Below are positions 1 to 8,272 of a stretch of DNA of 17,992 bases, in pieces. The notes below the pieces were generated by a model. That model was not told where the DNA came from. It made no database searches and worked only from the letters and a program-made list of their open reading frames with translations. A program made the translations under genes and the position numbers. This DNA is from an uncultured Eubacteriales bacterium (lineage in GTDB: Bacteria; Bacillota; Clostridia; Oscillospirales; Acutalibacteraceae), in NCBI GenBank assembly GCA_900321595.1, contig ONWP01000078.1, forward strand, positions 1-17,992, in the 5' to 3' direction. The stretch's first letter is position 1. Each line of letters starts with the position of its first letter.

Positions 1-1
1 C

Positions 2-2266
2 CTCAAGGAATCCTATCCGGATTACAAGGACGCCGAGACTGAGGATCTGGCCAAGGCGCTCATCGCCTATCTGGACAAGGTTCTGGCGGACGCCAACCTG
101 AACTCCAACACGGACAGCTTTGCCGGCGTTGTGAAGCTGCTGGGCATCAAGAACCTTGACCTGAACTCCGTGGACGGCATCATCGGCACGCTGGTCGACG
201 CCGCTCCCCTGCTTGGCAAGAAGGCGCTGACAGGCGATCTCTCCAGCCTCTCTGTCAAGGCGCTGACCGTCGGCGGCAAGGGCAAGACCGCCCTGTCCAC
301 CAAGAACTCCGACGCGCTCGATATCATCTACGGCCTGTTCGGCTTCCTGGGCGATAAGAACAACATCAGCCTGATCAAGACCGCGCTGCAGGGCAAGCTG
401 AGCCTCGGCTCTCTGGGCGGCGTGCTCAAGATCGAGGACAAGAAGGCTGACGATTACATCAACGACATGGTCAAGACGCTGCCCGGCATGCTCAAGGGTC
501 TGCTCTATGACTTCCTGCTGGCTGAGAAGAAGGATGCCGACGGCAAGAGCGTTCCCGCTTACGCCGATTCCGCTTACACTTCCTTCACCGCCGACGAGCT
601 GCTGGCCGCCGCGTTCATCAACGTGGTCAGCAATAAGGACTACTTCAAGTCCGGCGAAGAGAAGGTCGTCAAGGCCGTCTCCAAGGCCGACGCCGACAAG
701 ATCCTCGAGAAGTCGATCTATGAGATCATCGCGGAGTACGCCGACGGCGTCATCGAAGCCTACGCGCTTGATCCCCTGAACAACAACCTCAAGGAGCTCA
801 TCAACGGCGCGCTGCAGGGCAAGGACGATCTGGCCGCGCTCAACAAGATCTTCAACATGGATTACAGCTTCACGGCTGAGGATCTGGCCATCTCCAAGTA
901 CGGCGAGAGCGGCATCTTTGAGAACCTGAACAACATCCTTGTCAGCATCTTCAACGTCATCCTCTCTGAGGACGCCAAGGCTGCCGCGAACCTGCAGACC
1001 GGCGACAACAGCAAGATCGACGCCAACCTCAACGGCGTGCTTGCCTACGCGCTGAACGCGTTCGCCACCACCAACGGCGGCAACTTCGCCGGCATCGACT
1101 TCTCCGGCTTCACCGCAGACGTCATCAAGTCCATGAGCACCGAAGATATGGCCGTGAAGGTTCTCGGTCTGTTCTTCGACGGCTGGTTCGGCGCTCCCGC
1201 GCCCGCAAGCGCTGACACCCTTGAGAAGCTCGGCGCATACGCGGCCGTTTCCGCTGTTGAGAAGTGGATGCCCGACGCGGGTCTGCCCGTCGACAGCTAC
1301 AAGGCGCTCGTCTTCGACGGCAGCGCTGTCAAGAACATCACCACCCAGGCTTACTGGTATGACACCATCGCCACCATCGGCCTCGACGTCGCCACCTACT
1401 GGCTGGATCAGTGGGACAGCACCACCAGAGCGTTCCAGCCCGATCCGACCGACAAGACCTGGACCGACAAGGCTGACACCATCGTCACCTGGGCGCTCAA
1501 CTACATCGCCGGCATCCCCGCCGTCGCTGACGGTCTGGCCGACGCGCCCTACGGCGCCGCTTACAAGGCGAACGTCCTGCTCAACGAGCTGTTCCCGCTG
1601 TCCTTCCTCAACGGCTGCGGCGACGGCGCGACCTTCGTGTGCGACGTGGAGAACCTGCTGATGAACAAGGTCTTCCCCGCCATCACCGATCTGAGCTTCA
1701 AGACCCTGTCCGACGTGTTCGCGAAGAACGACGCGAAAGACAATCCGTTCAACAAGCCCTTCGTATCCAGCACGATCGAGTTCATCGATCACCTGATCTT
1801 CGCTCTGTTTGAGCACACCGACGACACCGCCACCGGCGCGACCAAGGCCGCGACCAACTGGTCCAAGGGCTACACCATCGGCAAGTATGACAAGGTCAGC
1901 GGCAGATACATCGACGCCGCGACGGACGAGCAGGCCGAGATCGCCATCGTGACCGAGACCGGCGCCGACACGCCGAGCGAGCCCAAGACCGAGCCGAAGC
2001 CCACCGAGCCCAAGCCGACTGAGCCCAAGCCCACCGAGCCCAAGCCCACCGAGCCCAAGCCGCCGGTCGGCATGAAGGGCGACGCGAATCTGGACGGCAA
2101 GGTTCTCGCGAACGACGCGCGTCTTGTCCTGAGAGTCTCCGCGAGACTGGAGACCCTTGAAGGTCAGGGATTCATCAACTGCGATCTGAACGGCGACGGC
2201 AAGCTGCTTGCCGGCGAAGCCAGAAAGATCCTGCGCTTCTCCGCGAAACTGGAATCGGAGCTTTGA
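2..2266 (+). CDS. Secreted dockerin-containing protein, 5'-truncated by the window
   Basis: The frame is open from the first bases (codons run from position 2), so the N-terminus and any signal peptide lie upstream; 754 residues are visible. Residues 1 to about 650 are Ala/Leu/Asp/Lys-rich and mostly predicted helical. I see no catalytic motif, only short recurring phrases such as ALQGK (coded near 383 and 809) and SFTA(D/E). An EPKPT linker follows, then a C-terminal type I dockerin with two EF-hand-like loops (GDANLDGKVLAND and CDLNGDGKLLAGE), each followed by an LRxSAxLE helix. In this family dockerins bind cohesins on scaffoldins or the cell surface using Ca2+. No cohesin is visible here, so surface attachment is inferred. 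Codon use is AAG-rich with AGA for some Arg, unlike the CGC/CGG-rich neighbours, which may mean high expression. The function of the large helical part is unknown. Confidence 0.85.
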   Translation, partial: LKESYPDYKDAETEDLAKALIAYLDKVLADANLNSNTDSFAGVVKLLGIKNLDLNSVDGIIGTLVDAAPLLGKKALTGDLSSLSVKALTVGGKGKTALSTKNSDALDIIYGLFGFLGDKNNISLIKTALQGKLSLGSLGGVLKIEDKKADDYINDMVKTLPGMLKGLLYDFLLAEKKDADGKSVPAYADSAYTSFTADELLAAAFINVVSNKDYFKSGEEKVVKAVSKADADKILEKSIYEIIAEYADGVIEAYALDPLNNNLKELINGALQGKDDLAALNKIFNMDYSFTAEDLAISKYGESGIFENLNNILVSIFNVILSEDAKAAANLQTGDNSKIDANLNGVLAYALNAFATTNGGNFAGIDFSGFTADVIKSMSTEDMAVKVLGLFFDGWFGAPAPASADTLEKLGAYAAVSAVEKWMPDAGLPVDSYKALVFDGSAVKNITTQAYWYDTIATIGLDVATYWLDQWDSTTRAFQPDPTDKTWTDKADTIVTWALNYIAGIPAVADGLADAPYGAAYKANVLLNELFPLSFLNGCGDGATFVCDVENLLMNKVFPAITDLSFKTLSDVFAKNDAKDNPFNKPFVSSTIEFIDHLIFALFEHTDDTATGATKAATNWSKGYTIGKYDKVSGRYIDAATDEQAEIAIVTETGADTPSEPKTEPKPTEPKPTEPKPTEPKPTEPKPPVGMKGDANLDGKVLANDARLVLRVSARLETLEGQGFINCDLNGDGKLLAGEARKILRFSAKLESEL
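1979..2065 (+). repeat. In-frame 15-bp tandem repeat coding the EPKPT linker
   Basis: One 12-bp unit (EPKT) is followed by four 15-bp units coding EPKPT and a last unit coding EPKPP. The units differ only at third positions or in the last codon. It is a flexible linker between the helical region and the dockerin. Such in-frame repeats can gain or lose units by slippage without breaking the gene. Confidence 0.9.
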
Positions 2267-2312
2267 TCCTCAAGCGTCTGATCGCAAGTTCCGTTCTGAA
2301 TAACTAAACATC

Positions 2313-2380
2313 AGCCCGGCAGGCTGTCGCTTCAGTGCGCGTCACGAAAAGCGATAACCCTGCCGGGCTCTCTTCTTTGA
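2313..2380 (+). terminator. Long compound terminator hairpin after the dockerin gene
   Basis: AGCCCGGCAGG (2313-2323) pairs perfectly with CCTGCCGGGCT (2359-2369). Inside it TCGCTT (2327-2332) pairs with AAGCGA (2349-2354), giving a 57-nt two-tier stem. The tail is CTCTTCTTT rather than a pure T run. It sits 46 nt after the stop codon. The rest of the 2267-2523 gap holds the next promoter and leader; I see no small gene there. Confidence 0.75.
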
Positions 2381-2425
2381 GGCCGTATCATATCGCGGCT
2401 TCTCCGATTCAAAGCGGGAACCGGC

Positions 2426-2454
2426 TTGTTTCCGCTTCTGGTCTGTGATAAAAT
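2426..2454 (+). promoter_or_regulatory. Promoter of the GH38 gene
   Basis: TTGTTT (2426-2431) and TAAAAT (2449-2454) are separated by exactly 17 nt, matching a housekeeping sigma promoter. The predicted start near 2461 leaves a leader of about 63 nt, with a small hairpin (CGCCGG 2477-2482 pairing with CCGGCG 2487-2492). Confidence 0.7.
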
Positions 2455-2467
2455 ACCGCTGAGCGGT
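2455..2467. promoter_or_regulatory. Possible operator: 13-bp palindrome at the GH38 transcription start
   Basis: ACCGCT-G-AGCGGT is a perfect palindrome directly after the -10 box, covering the predicted +1. Its position fits a repressor site, but it is short and a G+C-rich genome makes such palindromes by chance. I see no second copy in the window. Confidence 0.3.
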
Positions 2468-2523
2468 TCTACGCCGCGCCGGGTTTCCGGCGAAGTCAAA
2501 ACAAAAAACAAAGCGAGGCGCTT

Positions 2524-5500
2524 ATGTACAACGAGAACATGAAAAACCGGATCTTCGAAAAGCTGAACAGCGCGCTGAAGATCTACGCGGAAATGATCTA
2601 TCAGAAGGTCGGCGAGCTGGAGAATACCCGGGCATTCTTCACGAAGGAGCAACTGCGCGCCGTTCCTGCGGACGGCTACGCGCCGATCGCGGCCGGCGAC
2701 GGCTGGGGCGCGGAATGGGACAATATGTGGCTGCGCGGCGAGTACACGATCCCCGCGGCACTCGACGGCCGGGATCTGTACGCGGTCTCCGGCTGCGGCG
2801 GCTGCGAGCAGCTCTTTTTTCTAAACGGCGAACCGAAGGGCATCATCAACAGCAAAAACCGCGACTTCGTCGGCGGCTCCCACGCGAGCCAGTACCTCGG
2901 CAAAGCCGTCGCGGGACAGACGCTGGCGCTGGCGTTCGAATGCTACGCCGGACACTACGACCCGAATACCGATCCGTACGACGACTACTTCCGGCCGGAT
3001 CCGACGCAGAGTTTTTCGCACACTTTCTCCGGGGTGGACATCTGTACGCGCAACGAGGAGATCTTCACGCTGATCTTTGATCTCCGCGAGCTGCTCAACG
3101 CGGCGCGCCGGGCGCCGGTCAGCAGCTTCGTCGCGGCGCGGGCGCAGCGCGCGCTGACGCGGATCAACGACGTGCTGGTGCTGCACCCCAGGGACGCCGG
3201 TGACGCGGCCGTCATGCGCGGCGTGCGCGCATCGCTCGAGATCTCCCGGCCGTTCTTCGCCGGCGGCAACGCCCGCGTGTTCGGCAAGGTCGGCATAATC
3301 GGCCATTCCCACATGGACACCGCGTGGCTCTGGCCCGTGTCTGAGACGATCCGCAAATGCGCCAGGACCTATTCCAACGCGCTGCGTCTGATGGAGCAGT
3401 ACCCGACCTACAATTTCATCCAGTCCTCCGCGCTGCACGCGGAATGGATGAAGGAATACTATCCCTCGATCTTCGCCGAGATGAAGCGCCGCGTGGCGGA
3501 GGGTCGGTATGAGCCCAACGGCGGCGTCTACGTGGAGTGCGACTGCAACGTCACCTCCGGCGAGCTGATGGCGCGCCAGTTCCTGAAAGGCCAGCAGTTC
3601 ACCCGGGAGAACTTCGATTACACCGCCGACGCCTTCTGGCTGCCGGACACGTTCGGCTACAACGCGAACATCCCGCAGATCATGCTTTTGAGCGGGGTCA
3701 AATACTTTTACACCACGAAGATCTCCTGGAACGAGCTCAACCGCTTCCCGTTTGAAAGCTTCGTCTGGAAGGGCATCGACGGCAGCGAGGTCCTCACCCA
3801 CTTCAACCGGACGCACTGCTGGCCGGACGTTTACGACTGCACGGCCTGTCTTGACGAGCTGTCGCAGAAGGACGCTTCCGATCTGCGCCTGCTGGCCTAC
3901 GGCTTCGGCGACGGCGGCGGCGGTCCCACCCCCGGCATGATCGAGACGTCGCTGCGCGCGTCAAATATGGAAGGCATGCCCGCGGTCGAGCCCATGACGA
4001 TCAGCGCGTTCGGACAGGAGCTGGAGACGAAAAAGGACGCGCTGCCGGTCTACCACGACGAGCTGTACCTGGAGCTGCACCGCGGCACGCTGACCCAGAT
4101 GCACGAGGTCAAGCGCAAGAACCGCAAAGCGGAATACGCGATGCGCGATATGGAATACTTCAACGTCCTCGCTGGCAAGCCGCGCCACGCCAAGAGCGAC
4201 GAATGGCTCAAGACGCTCCTGAAGAACCAGTTCCACGATATCCTGCCCGGCACCTCCATCAAGCCCGTTTACGACGTCTATCATCAGGAGATGGACGAGG
4301 TCCTGCGCGGCTACCGGGAAGCGGCCGAAGTCTACGCAGGCAGCTTCGCGGACGGCAGCCGCGGCGGCGTGACGCTCTTCAACACCTTATCCTTCGACCG
4401 CGGCGACGCCGCCCTGATCGAGACGGACAAATGGGCAAAGGATCTGCCCTCTCAGCGCTTCACGGACGTCTGCGGCAGGCAGAAGCTCGCCGTCGGCGGC
4501 CTGCGCGTTCCGGCCTTCGCGAGCGCGTACGTCGCGCTCGCGGACGAGCAGGTTCCCGCGCCCTCCCCGTTCGTCTACGACGGAACGGTCCTGCAAACGC
4601 CCCGGGCGCGTATCACCTTCGACGAGGACGGCTATATCGCTTCCCTCATCGATCTTCCAAGCGGCCGGGAACTGCGCAAGCCGGGCGGTCTTCCGCTGAA
4701 CGTCTTTCTGTTCGGAGAGGACGTCCCCCTCACCTACGACAACTGGGACGTTGACCGCGACGCGGTGCAGGATCTGGCGCCCGTTCACGGCTTCGCCGGG
4801 CGGACGCTCGTGACCGACGGCGCGGTGGAGATCCGCCTGCGCAGCAAATTCGTCATCGACAGCGGCACAACGCTCGTACAGGACATGGTCTGCTACGCGG
4901 ACAGCCCGCGCATCGATTTCCACACCCGGATCGACTGGAACAGTCCGCACCGTCTGCTCAAGGCCGGCTTTGATCTGGATATCAGCGCGACCCGCGCCAG
5001 AAGCGAGATCCAGTTCGGCGCCATCGATCGCCCGACCACCGTCAACAACAGTCTGGAGCTGGCGAAATTCGAGGTCTGCAACCGGAATTACACCGACGTC
5101 AGCGAGCCGCGGTTCGGCGCGGCGATCCTCAACGACTGCAAATACGGGATCACGGTCACGGACTGCAACCTGCGGCTGTCCCTGCACCGCGGCGGCACGC
5201 ACCCGGACTACACCGGCGACCGCGGCAGCCATGAGATGACCTACGCGCTTCTGCCGCACAGCGGCGCCTGCTGCGCGGAGACCGTGGTACAGCCGGCCTA
5301 TATGCTCAATATCCCGCTGTTCGCCGTCGAGGGACGCGCCGACGCGCCGGTGTTCGCGGCGATCAGCGCGCCGAACGTGATCGCGGAGGCGGTGAAGCCC
5401 GCCGAGGACGGCACGGACGCGTTCGTCGTGCGGCTGTACGAATGCGAGGGCTCGAAGACGACCGCGCGGATCCGTTTCGGCGTGCCCGTCGCGCGGGCCG

Positions 5501-5622
5501 AGCTGACGAATCTGCTAGAGGACCCGATCGAAGCGGTCGCCCTCGAGGACGGCGAAGCCGCGCTGACGTTCCGGCCCTTCGAGATCAAGACCGTGAAGCT
5601 GACAAGGGGCGCGGCAGTCTGA
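2524..5622 (+). CDS. GH38 alpha-mannosidase, cytoplasmic
   Basis: At 1032 residues this matches full-length bacterial GH38 enzymes, zinc-dependent retaining exo-enzymes that release mannose from alpha-mannosides. The catalytic barrel carries the signature GHSHMDTAWLW (260-270; H263 and D265 as zinc ligands), WLPDTFGYN (372-380; D375 as nucleophile) and NQFHDILPGTS (568-578; H571 as third ligand). The C-terminal half is beta-rich, as in the family's mannosidase domains. There is no signal peptide, so it probably acts on imported oligosaccharides. The ATG at 2524 has GAGG 5 nt upstream; an ATG at 2539 has a poorer site. The gene stands alone between its own promoter and a strong terminator. Linkage specificity (alpha-1,2/1,3/1,6 or mannosylglycerate) cannot be told from the motifs. 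The family call is firm. Confidence 0.95.
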   Translation: MYNENMKNRIFEKLNSALKIYAEMIYQKVGELENTRAFFTKEQLRAVPADGYAPIAAGDGWGAEWDNMWLRGEYTIPAALDGRDLYAVSGCGGCEQLFFLNGEPKGIINSKNRDFVGGSHASQYLGKAVAGQTLALAFECYAGHYDPNTDPYDDYFRPDPTQSFSHTFSGVDICTRNEEIFTLIFDLRELLNAARRAPVSSFVAARAQRALTRINDVLVLHPRDAGDAAVMRGVRASLEISRPFFAGGNARVFGKVGIIGHSHMDTAWLWPVSETIRKCARTYSNALRLMEQYPTYNFIQSSALHAEWMKEYYPSIFAEMKRRVAEGRYEPNGGVYVECDCNVTSGELMARQFLKGQQFTRENFDYTADAFWLPDTFGYNANIPQIMLLSGVKYFYTTKISWNELNRFPFESFVWKGIDGSEVLTHFNRTHCWPDVYDCTACLDELSQKDASDLRLLAYGFGDGGGGPTPGMIETSLRASNMEGMPAVEPMTISAFGQELETKKDALPVYHDELYLELHRGTLTQMHEVKRKNRKAEYAMRDMEYFNVLAGKPRHAKSDEWLKTLLKNQFHDILPGTSIKPVYDVYHQEMDEVLRGYREAAEVYAGSFADGSRGGVTLFNTLSFDRGDAALIETDKWAKDLPSQRFTDVCGRQKLAVGGLRVPAFASAYVALADEQVPAPSPFVYDGTVLQTPRARITFDEDGYIASLIDLPSGRELRKPGGLPLNVFLFGEDVPLTYDNWDVDRDAVQDLAPVHGFAGRTLVTDGAVEIRLRSKFVIDSGTTLVQDMVCYADSPRIDFHTRIDWNSPHRLLKAGFDLDISATRARSEIQFGAIDRPTTVNNSLELAKFEVCNRNYTDVSEPRFGAAILNDCKYGITVTDCNLRLSLHRGGTHPDYTGDRGSHEMTYALLPHSGACCAETVVQPAYMLNIPLFAVEGRADAPVFAAISAPNVIAEAVKPAEDGTDAFVVRLYECEGSKTTARIRFGVPVARAELTNLLEDPIEAVALEDGEAALTFRPFEIKTVKLTRGAAV

Positions 5623-5647
5623 TCCGCGTTCTGACAAACCACATAAA

Positions 5648-5686
5648 AACGGCGTCCGCGTTTTTTCGCGCAGACGCTGTTTTCTG
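5648..5686. terminator. Bidirectional terminator between convergent glycosidase genes
   Basis: AACGGCGTC plus CGCG (5648-5660) faces CGCG and GACGCTGTT (5667-5681) across a T6 loop, with one wobble pair and a 2-nt bulge. On + the tail is TTCTG; on - it reads TTTTTATG. It therefore serves GH38 and, better, the minus-strand glycosidase gene. Confidence 0.8.
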
Positions 5687-5717
5687 TTGTCGCATGCGGA
5701 TCAGGCGCCCTGTCGTT

Positions 5718-7250
5718 TTACGCGCCGGCGGCGATCCGCTTCGACTGCTTCCCGCCGTCCCAGAGGATCTCCACGTTTAAGGGGCGATCAGACCGCACCG
5801 TGACGACCGGCTCCTCGGCCGCGTCCGATCTTGCCTCGCACATCAGCGTCACGGACGCGTCCGCGCCGAACGGGTAGTTTTCCACGCCGAAGCGGTCTGT
5901 CAGCTCGATATGCCAGCGGATCGTATTGTTTTCCGCGTCCGGTTTGAGTCCGAAGACGAATTCAACCAGGATCGTGATCGGCGCAAGGCCGGTCCAGCCC
6001 ACGAAATCGGCTTTGGCCGGTTCGCCCTTGCGCGGCCGTCCGTCCGCGCCCGGCATCGGCGCGTAGTTCTCGAAAACCGTTCCGGTATCGTTGAATACGC
6101 GCACGACGTTGTCGTGAAAGTTTCTTCCGATGCGGTGCGACAGGCTGTACTTTTTGTAGCGGTCCAGACCGCAGAGCACCATGTAATCGGTCGGCGCCCA
6201 GACGCCGCCGTTCCAGTAGTCGCCTTTCGGACAGAATTCCGGGTGATCCGCCGACAGCGCGGGGATCATGCACGGCTGCCAAAATTCATTTTCATTCGTC
6301 AGATGGGCGATAAACCGCTCCGCCCGGTCCGCCGGCACGACCTCGCCCAGCAGCGACCAGTACGCGCCGATGTGCTTAACATCATTCAGACTGCCGTCGC
6401 TCCACTTGTCATAATAGAACGCCGTCTTCTCATCCCAGAGCGATTTGTTCACCACGTCCGTCAGGAAATCACGCTCCCGCACAAGCGCGGCCGCGTCCTG
6501 CTCCCTGCCGAGCGTCTTCGCCATATCGTACAGGATCCGGCAGCTCAGCAGCGCCTGCATGCACGCGTCGTTCCAGACCATGTGGCCGTGCGAGAAGGAG
6601 ACGTCGTATTCGGGCCGCATCCGGGGCAGGTTGTCCATGCCGCAGCCCCAGCCGCTGGACCAGTAGGAGCCGTCCGGCCAGGTGTGGAATTCCCGCATCC
6701 AGTCATGATACGCCATCAGGCAGGGGAAGACCCGCGCGAGCCGCTCCCTGTCGCCGAAGTTGCGGTAATACTCCCATTCGCACCAGGGCAGGACCTCCGG
6801 GCCGGTCGCGCTGGGATCGAAGCGCGTAAAGTGCTCCCTGCCCGTGTCCTCCTCGATCTCGCGGCAGATATAGCCGTCCGCGTACTGATGGGCGTAGAAA
6901 TTATCCAGCGTCCCCTGGAAATCGAAGGCGCGCGCGCCGTATTTGCCGAACATCAGCATAAACGCGGAGTCCCACATGAAAATGCAGCCGTTGAACGCCG
7001 TATCGATGAACGCGGAGACGAACCCCGCCTTCGGCTCGGGATCGCGCAGATTGCCGAACGCCAGCTGCCACGTCTTATCGTAACAGCGCAGCGCGTCGTC
7101 GTGACCGTCCCACACAGGCCGCGGCAGCTTTTCCTTCGCCTGCTCGAAGGTCGGCAGAGCCGCCGTCCTCGGCGCGGCGCCGACGAACGTATTTTCCCGC
7201 GCGAACCGGTTTTCGCGCACCGTTAACTCTTTGAAGGGATTATAGCTCAA
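5718..7250 (-). CDS. MGH1/GH63-like (alpha/alpha)6-barrel glycosidase
   Basis: A 510-residue protein with the layout of the MGH1-like/GH63/GH37 (trehalase-like) superfamily, inverting enzymes that remove alpha-linked glucose or related sugars. Visible family landmarks are FMWDSAFM (91-98), SGWGCGMDNLPR (199-210; D206 is the likely general acid), KGDYWNGGVWAPTDYM (342-357) and TVFENYAP (391-398; E394 is the likely base). There is no signal peptide, so it is cytoplasmic. The start is TTG at 7250; no ATG lies before residue 92, and AAGGA sits about 11 nt upstream. It follows the SGNH hydrolase by 59 nt with no terminator or promoter seen between, so co-transcription is likely. Substrate (alpha-glucoside, mannosylglycerate, other) is open; the fold assignment is solid and the exact start less so. 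Confidence 0.85.
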   Translation of the reverse strand: MSYNPFKELTVRENRFARENTFVGAAPRTAALPTFEQAKEKLPRPVWDGHDDALRCYDKTWQLAFGNLRDPEPKAGFVSAFIDTAFNGCIFMWDSAFMLMFGKYGARAFDFQGTLDNFYAHQYADGYICREIEEDTGREHFTRFDPSATGPEVLPWCEWEYYRNFGDRERLARVFPCLMAYHDWMREFHTWPDGSYWSSGWGCGMDNLPRMRPEYDVSFSHGHMVWNDACMQALLSCRILYDMAKTLGREQDAAALVRERDFLTDVVNKSLWDEKTAFYYDKWSDGSLNDVKHIGAYWSLLGEVVPADRAERFIAHLTNENEFWQPCMIPALSADHPEFCPKGDYWNGGVWAPTDYMVLCGLDRYKKYSLSHRIGRNFHDNVVRVFNDTGTVFENYAPMPGADGRPRKGEPAKADFVGWTGLAPITILVEFVFGLKPDAENNTIRWHIELTDRFGVENYPFGADASVTLMCEARSDAAEEPVVTVRSDRPLNVEILWDGGKQSKRIAAGA

Positions 7251-7309
7251 GACAAAACGATTCCTTTCCGTATTGATCGCGCTGACCGCGCAGCGCGAAG
7301 CGCCCGCCG

Positions 7310-8176
7310 TTACCGGCGGATATTCACACCGTTGCCGGTCAGCAGCTTGACAAGGATCGTGACGAACGTACCCAGGAACTTCGGGCTGATCATCTGCTCG
7401 AAGAGATTGTAGTCGACGCCGGGGACGTTCACGACCGGTTCGAGCCCGTCGCCCAACCCCAGATCGTGCAGCTGCGCCAGCACGATCCGCGCGATCGCCA
7501 CGTTGCCGGCGGCGTTCGGATGGACGCAGTCATCCGCCAGATGTTCATGGACGCCGTTCATCGCCGGCGAAATGTCGCAGATGACGACGCGGCCCGGATT
7601 CTGCTCCGCGTAGCGCTCGATCACCGCGTTGCAGCGCTTTGCCGCGCTGTCGAAGGCGTTCGCCGCGAAGCCGTACCACACGCTGTACACGGTCTGCAGC
7701 AGGATCGTCGCGTCGGGGTTCAGCGCGTCGATCGCGTCGATGATGCCGCACAGGTTCTCGAAAAAGCCCTCCGCGATCTCGTCGAGCTGCCGGTCGTTGA
7801 GCCGGAAGAGCGCGCCGGCCGCCAGCGCGTAGACGTTTTCGTTCGCGAGGTAGTCATTCGCGCCGATCGACAGGCTGATGATATCAGCGTCCTGCACCGC
7901 CCAGCGGTAATAGCTGTAATCGTTCAGGCGCGTCAGCAGATCGCCGCTGTCGGTCGCGACGCGCGCGAGGTTTTCATACTCATAGCCGTTCGTGTCCGCG
8001 ACGATCCTGCCGTAGCAGGCCTCGTCCGGGTTGTCCACCCCGAAGCCCTCGGTGATGGAGTCGCCCAGAAGCAGATAACGCTTGGGCGCTTCGTAGGCAA
8101 ACGCCGGCGCGCACAGCGCAAGGGTCAGGGAAAGGGTCAGGATCATCGCCAGGAAGACTGCAATGCGTTTTTTCAT
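7310..8176 (-). CDS. Secreted SGNH/GDSL-family esterase
   Basis: This 288-residue protein has a signal peptide (MKKR, a hydrophobic core, AFA before Y28, the likely cleavage point). It then shows the SGNH hydrolase blocks: GDSITEG (38-44, nucleophile S40), GAND (105-108, oxyanion N107) and DDCVHP (215-220, D216 and H219 of the triad). The family removes acyl groups from sugars, lipids or other esters; the substrate is not evident. The last 25 or so residues hold a hydrophobic stretch (FLGTFVTILVKLL) ending in Arg-Arg, which might hold it at the membrane. The ATG at 8176 was chosen over an upstream in-frame start because it has AAAGGAG 9 nt before it and begins the signal peptide. Its neighbours suggest glycan de-esterification, an inference only. 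Confidence 0.88.
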   Translation of the reverse strand: MKKRIAVFLAMILTLSLTLALCAPAFAYEAPKRYLLLGDSITEGFGVDNPDEACYGRIVADTNGYEYENLARVATDSGDLLTRLNDYSYYRWAVQDADIISLSIGANDYLANENVYALAAGALFRLNDRQLDEIAEGFFENLCGIIDAIDALNPDATILLQTVYSVWYGFAANAFDSAAKRCNAVIERYAEQNPGRVVICDISPAMNGVHEHLADDCVHPNAAGNVAIARIVLAQLHDLGLGDGLEPVVNVPGVDYNLFEQMISPKFLGTFVTILVKLLTGNGVNIRR

Positions 8177-8213
8177 GGTCGTTCGCTCCTTTTCTTTGTT
8201 GCTTCGCAGTATA

Positions 8214-8242
8214 ATTATAGGATATCGTGAGCGGATTTGCAA
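8214..8242 (-). promoter_or_regulatory. Promoter of the SGNH hydrolase / MGH1-like unit
   Basis: On the minus strand TTGCAA (8242-8237) and TATAAT (8219-8214) are 17 nt apart, with a leader of about 30 nt to the ATG at 8176. It lies in the 96-nt gap after the GH3 gene, so the two downstream genes can be transcribed on their own. I saw no terminator in that gap, so read-through from GH3 remains possible. Confidence 0.75.
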
Positions 8243-8272
8243 GAGGCGGCTGCGCACACTCCGCGGGGTCGT

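Noticed and set aside
1979..2065. Short tandem repeats as a CRISPR-like or regulatory array
   Set aside because: The units are contiguous, in frame and code a Pro-Thr-Glu-Lys linker; there are no spacers.
2821..3816. A 331-codon - strand frame inside GH38
   Set aside because: It covers the invariant zinc-binding and nucleophile motifs of GH38 in the other direction and has no features of its own.
5910..7226. A 438-codon + strand frame opposite the MGH1-like gene
   Set aside because: It is an antisense shadow; the minus-strand frame has conserved glycosidase motifs and this one has none.
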